A stretch of 9,138 nt of DNA, from assembly GCA_003315675.1 (NCBI GenBank), contig NIZU01000053.1, positions 1-9,138 of the forward strand. Reading direction: 5' to 3'. The notes below the pieces were generated by a model. That model saw only the letters and a list, made by a program, of their open reading frames with translations. It was not told the DNA's origin and did no database searches. This DNA is from Methanocorpusculum sp. MCE. Its GTDB lineage: Archaea > Halobacteriota > Methanomicrobia > Methanomicrobiales > Methanocorpusculaceae. Position 1 is the stretch's first letter. Each line of letters begins with the position of its first letter. Positions 7,034 through 9,138 of this stretch are shown here, one piece after another. Made by a program: the position numbers and the translations under genes.

Positions 7034-7369
7034 CTAGTATTTCGTTCGCGGCAACGTCTTTCTGCTCTTTGGCGCAGGAAGCTCATCATATGTAGCAGAT
7101 ATACATTTTGACAGTACTTCCCGGTCGTCAACACTTTCTATAAGTAAATGGGGCTTTGCCCCTGCATAAGGTGCAGCTTCTTCGCATCCTTTAAGGATAG
7201 CTTTCCCTGCTGCCGTTTTTTTCACAAAAAATTGATTATCGCAAATTACGCCGATCGCCTTACCTTTGCAGTAAATACAGTAATCACCAAACATTTTCTT
7301 GTACGTGATCTCCGAAGCATCGCCTATTTGGTCGCAGACATACGCAACAAAATCTGCATTTGAAGCCAT
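7034..7369 (-). CDS. TfoX N-terminal domain protein
   Basis: This 111-residue protein consists almost wholly of a TfoX_N domain: YKKMFGDYCIYCKGKAIGV (about 23-41), NQFFVKKT, then APYAGAKPHLLIESV and the C-terminal ATYDELPAPKSRK characteristic of stand-alone family members. Bacterial TfoX (Sxy) is a competence regulator, but these short one-domain proteins are common in prokaryotes without competence and have no proven role. ATG 7369 has GAGGTG just upstream and overlaps by one base (TAATG) the stop codon of the DUF3795 gene, so the two are translationally coupled. The basic tail after residue 98 could contact nucleic acid, but this is speculation. Confidence 0.88.
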   Translation of the reverse strand: MASNADFVAYVCDQIGDASEITYKKMFGDYCIYCKGKAIGVICDNQFFVKKTAAGKAILKGCEEAAPYAGAKPHLLIESVDDREVLSKCISATYDELPAPKSRKTLPRTKY

Positions 7370-7629
7370 TACACCTCACTCCATTTTTTACATTGTTCGA
7401 TCCGCTTTCCGTTGTCCCCTTGTTTTTCATCAAACGCAAATTGGTTCAGCAGCTCACTGGGGAACTCACTGCACATCCCGCAATGTTCATGTTTTCTCCT
7501 CTCGCAGCACGATTTAACAGGGCAGTTCTCACCCCAGAACGGCTTTTCAATGTATATGCAGCCCTTACAATTCATCTGCTCCCGATAGGCGCATTCTCCG
7601 CATATAATACCGCATCGTGATTCAATCAT
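7369..7629 (-). CDS. DUF3795 cysteine-rich putative metal-binding protein
   Basis: This 86-residue protein has eleven cysteines in the arrangement of DUF3795: CGIICGEC (6-13), CKGC (21-24), NCPVKSCC (35-42), and HCGMCSEFP (49-57). The paired cysteines suggest zinc or iron-sulfur binding. The family is frequent in methanogens and clostridia, but its function is unknown. The start at 7629 is supported by AAGGAG seven bases upstream (7642-7637). The gene ends in TAATG shared with the TfoX_N gene, giving a two-gene operon. Pairing of a Cys-rich DUF3795 with a TfoX_N protein suggests a shared regulatory or stress role, but nothing in the sequence identifies it. Confidence 0.85.
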   Translation of the reverse strand: MIESRCGIICGECAYREQMNCKGCIYIEKPFWGENCPVKSCCERRKHEHCGMCSEFPSELLNQFAFDEKQGDNGKRIEQCKKWSEV

Positions 7630-7635
7630 ACATAC

Positions 7636-7655
7636 GCTCCTTTTTCTATTATATA
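7636..7655 (-). promoter_or_regulatory. Upstream signals of the DUF3795-TfoX_N operon
   Basis: On the minus strand TATATAAT (7655-7648) is followed by AAAGGAG (7643-7637) and the ATG at 7629. The Shine-Dalgarno motif is convincing. The TATA-like box lies too close to the start codon for a normal archaeal leader, since it would place transcription start near the ATG. It may therefore be fortuitous, or a leaderless transcript may coexist. Confidence 0.4.
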
Positions 7656-7681
7656 CACATAGATCTCATTCCTCTTAACGC

Positions 7682-7729
7682 ATACCTGCAAAAACGAGAC
7701 CGTTCATGCGTATTGCAGGGATGTTTTTT
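7682..7729 (+). terminator. Inverted repeat followed by T6, possible terminator
   Basis: ATACCTGCAA (7682-7691) pairs with TTGCAGGGAT (7713-7722) with one mismatch across a 21-base loop, and TTTTTT follows at 7724-7729. The form suits a plus-strand intrinsic-type terminator, yet no plus-strand gene ends nearby. It may be a relic of the lost neighbourhood or may act structurally. Archaeal termination mainly needs oligo-T, so the hairpin may be incidental. Confidence 0.3.
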
Positions 7730-7749
7730 CCTAAGATGATAGCGAATAG

Positions 7750-7860
7750 GTCTGTTCCAGCAAAAGAATTTTAATGATTCCAGAAAGGCTCAAAAGTAAA
7801 CATCAAGGGTATGATGTTTTGCATGATGCGGGACAAACGATTGTCAATGCGTGTTCATGA
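7750..7860 (+). pseudogene. C-terminal remnant of a Schlafen-like regulator
   Basis: From 7750 the plus strand reads VCSSKRILMIPERLKSKHQ followed by GYDVLHDAGQ and ends at TGA 7858-7860. It aligns without gaps to VHSNKICLTIPDKPKSKNQ and AYYVLRDAGQ of the complete gene at 3784-5673 (nucleotides about 5560-5655). At DNA level the first 32 bases (7750-7781) match with about nine differences. Immediately upstream a TAG stop (7747-7749) and loss of similarity show that only the end of the gene survives. It converges on the transporter gene, whose stop lies 17 bases away. Its sequence is closer to a diverged paralogue than to a recent copy. Confidence 0.75.
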
Positions 7861-7877
7861 CGAGGAATCAGTTCCCC

Positions 7878-8954
7878 TCATTTCTTCTCTTCATGCACGT
7901 GAACGTGATGCATATCCGCCCCGTGCGGATGATCGTGCTCGAGGTGTTCATGCGTATGTTCATGACTGTGTTCTCCCTCCACCGGAGGATCATGGACATG
8001 CGTATGATGGCCGTCATCATGCCTATGCCGGTGGTCATGCTTCACCGGATCATGGATATGCTTATGCATATGACCTCCCGTCGCCGCAAAATATGCTCCG
8101 AGAACCATAAAACCCGCCGCTAACGCGAACAGAGGGGTAAGCGGCGTCTGAAAAACCGCAAACGAAATCGCAGCTCCGATAAACGGCGCCACCGCGTAAA
8201 ACGCGCTCGTCCTCGCCGCTCCCAGATCCCGCTGGGCCCGAACATACAGATAGATCGACAGCCCGTACGCGAAAAATCCCAGAACCAGAGCTGCGATCAC
8301 ACTTACGAGATCCGTATGCATCCCGGACGTCAGAAACGCGATCAGCAAAGCCCCCGACCCTGCGCCGAACCCTTTTACAACCACGATCTGCATCGGATCC
8401 TTTAAGGAAAGCATCCGCGTACAGTTGTTTTCCACACCCCAGCAGACGCATGCGAGGATCACGAGGATCGATCCGACCGAAAACGAAAAACTGCCCGCAT
8501 CGTCCACCGTCAGAAGAATGCTGCCTGCCGCGATCAGCACGATCGCGATCCACAAACGCCGGTCGATCGTCTCCCGAAATATCAGGAGGGCGACAAGCGC
8601 CGTCGTCACGATCTCGAAATTATTCAAAAGAGACGCGTTCGCCGCCGTCGTGAGCGAAAGACCCAGCATCAAAAGAATCGGTGCCGCGATATCCAGTACG
8701 ATCATGCTGATCACAAACGGCAGATCCTTTTTTGTAAGCGGCGCCTCTTTTCGCTCCCGGTTTTTCCGCTGGGTCACGAGATTCACCGCAAACATCCCAA
8801 GACCCGCCCCCAGATACAAAAGCGCCGCCATCAGCTCAGGAGACGTTGTCTCCAGCAGGATCTTTGCCACCGGAGAACTGATACCATACAAAACAGCCGC
8901 CAGAATTGCAAATCCGATCGCCAGTCTGCCTGCGGAAACATGCATACCTTCCAT
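7878..8954 (-). CDS. DMT-superfamily (EamA) transporter with His-rich C-terminal tail
   Basis: The 358-residue protein has two EamA halves (about 15-150 and 160-292), giving the ten hydrophobic helices usual for drug/metabolite exporters, for example NNFEIVTTALVALLIFRET (111-129) and the paired GVENNCTRMLSLKDP region. Unlike ordinary EamA proteins it continues into a hydrophilic tail (293-358) with 24 histidines in 66 residues plus many Asp/Glu, such as MHKHIHDPVKHDHRHRHDD. His-rich tails bind Ni, Zn, Co or Cu in other transporters, so metal transport or metal sensing is inferred; the substrate is not determined by the sequence. ATG 8954 is used, with ATG 8945 as an alternative; neither has a strong Shine-Dalgarno motif. 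A candidate operator and TATA-like box lie upstream, and the second IS begins 84 bases before the start. The end of the gene is partly duplicated at 2476-2605. Confidence 0.88.
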   Translation of the reverse strand: MEGMHVSAGRLAIGFAILAAVLYGISSPVAKILLETTSPELMAALLYLGAGLGMFAVNLVTQRKNRERKEAPLTKKDLPFVISMIVLDIAAPILLMLGLSLTTAANASLLNNFEIVTTALVALLIFRETIDRRLWIAIVLIAAGSILLTVDDAGSFSFSVGSILVILACVCWGVENNCTRMLSLKDPMQIVVVKGFGAGSGALLIAFLTSGMHTDLVSVIAALVLGFFAYGLSIYLYVRAQRDLGAARTSAFYAVAPFIGAAISFAVFQTPLTPLFALAAGFMVLGAYFAATGGHMHKHIHDPVKHDHRHRHDDGHHTHVHDPPVEGEHSHEHTHEHLEHDHPHGADMHHVHVHEEKK

Positions 8955-8991
8955 TGGTCACGGACGGTGATGAGGTTTTTCATACTGCGTA

Positions 8992-9021
8992 TGTCCAATT
9001 GAAATGTCGATTTGTTGGACA
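8992..9021 (-). promoter_or_regulatory. Inverted repeat TGTCCAA-N16-TTGGACA, candidate operator of the His-rich transporter
   Basis: A perfect 7-base inverted repeat with a 16-base spacer lies 38-67 bases before the transporter start. A TATA-like TTTAATATTA (minus strand, 9034-9025) sits just upstream and would put transcription start near 9004, within the repeat, so a bound repressor would block initiation. The two-half-site, 16-base-spacer layout recalls E. coli NikR operators (GTATGA-N16-TCATAC), but the half-sites differ in sequence. Binding by a metal-responsive regulator is only an inference. Confidence 0.45.
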
Positions 9022-9037
9022 GAGTAATATTAAATTG

Positions 9038-9138
9038 GAGAATTTCTAACAACCTTTTTTTTGACAGAAAGTACTTTCTTTTCGTACGTTGAGTAGTATG
9101 TATGGGGACTTTCAGCAGCTTTGGTCTCAACCAGGCAT
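9038..9138 (+). mobile_element. IS5-type insertion sequence, copy 2 (start only)
   Basis: This segment is the reverse complement of 1134-1234, differing by one extra T in the homopolymer at 9055-9062. It includes the same AGAAAGTACTTTCT palindrome (9066-9079). Transcription of the transposase runs to the right, out of the window. The insertion lies just upstream of the His-rich transporter and next to its TATA-like box, so it has probably removed or replaced more distal promoter sequence. Confidence 0.85.
9102..9138 (+). CDS. IS5-family transposase, first codons (partial)
   Basis: ATG at 9102 begins MGTFSSFGLNQA, identical to the transposase start of the first copy (1171 on the minus strand). 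No Shine-Dalgarno motif is seen in either copy, so translation may be leaderless or weak. Whether this copy carries the same 50-base interruption cannot be seen in this window. Confidence 0.8.
   Translation, partial: MGTFSSFGLNQA

Noticed and set aside
7851..8123. Plus-strand ORFs with many Met residues (and 2436-2687, 7811-8110)
   Set aside because: They are antisense to the His-rich tail, where CAT histidine codons read as ATG on the other strand; they have no ribosome-binding site or family features.
8425..8970. Plus-strand 181-codon ORF
   Set aside because: It is antisense to the EamA transporter; the composition (Arg/Ser-rich) is typical of a shadow frame in G+C-rich coding sequence.
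1..9138. CRISPR array, tRNA or rRNA genes
   Set aside because: I found no regularly spaced repeats and no cloverleaf or rRNA signature on reading both strands; no covariance search was run.

Overview
The window looks like an accessory, partly decaying stretch of an archaeal chromosome. A mesophilic methanogen of the Methanomicrobiales, perhaps close to Methanocorpusculum, is the best guess. This is inferred from archaeal-type protein families (SDH_sah-like ClpP-fold protein, DUF3795, pentapeptide/channel fusion), TATA-like boxes and Shine-Dalgarno sites; no taxonomic marker gene is present. Base composition is uneven. The SDH_sah region (about 1250-2340) is strongly A+T-rich, with 17 of 60 G/C in the line 1441-1500. 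The transporter near the right end has 36 of 60 G/C in 8221-8280.

Layout, left to right: the first codons of a minus-strand coiled-coil gene (1-74); a C-rich spacer; an IS5-type insertion sequence on the minus strand (about 140-1234) whose transposase is broken by an apparent 50-bp insert; an A+T-rich two-gene unit consisting of a 49-53-residue protein (1258/1270-1419) and an SDH_sah-like protein (1423-2340). Next come a degraded copy of the end of a His-rich transporter gene (about 2421-2605), a frameshifted pentapeptide-repeat/channel-like gene (2665-3665) and a Schlafen/AlbA_2-type putative transcriptional regulator with an in-frame TAA (3784-5673).

Further right are a frameshifted HEAT-like gene on the minus strand (5695-6143) and a divergently transcribed rhomboid-type intramembrane protease (6240-7007). 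A coupled minus-strand pair of DUF3795 and TfoX_N genes follows (7629-7034). Then come a remnant of the Schlafen gene's C-terminus (about 7750-7860), a DMT-family transporter with a 66-residue His-rich tail (8954-7878, minus) with a candidate inverted-repeat operator upstream, and the start of a second IS copy (9038 to the end).

The two IS copies lie in opposite orientation with their transposase 5' ends facing inward. They bracket about 7.8 kb that contains most of the accessory genes. Four genes are disrupted: the transposase, the pentapeptide channel, the Schlafen-like regulator and the HEAT-like protein. Two stretches (about 2421-2605 and 7825-8006) look like copies of one ancestral junction between the end of a Schlafen-like gene and the convergent end of the His-rich transporter gene. 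Together this suggests repeated rearrangement and decay, although single-base assembly errors could explain the two frameshifts. The least explained intact unit is the small protein coupled to the SDH_sah-like gene.
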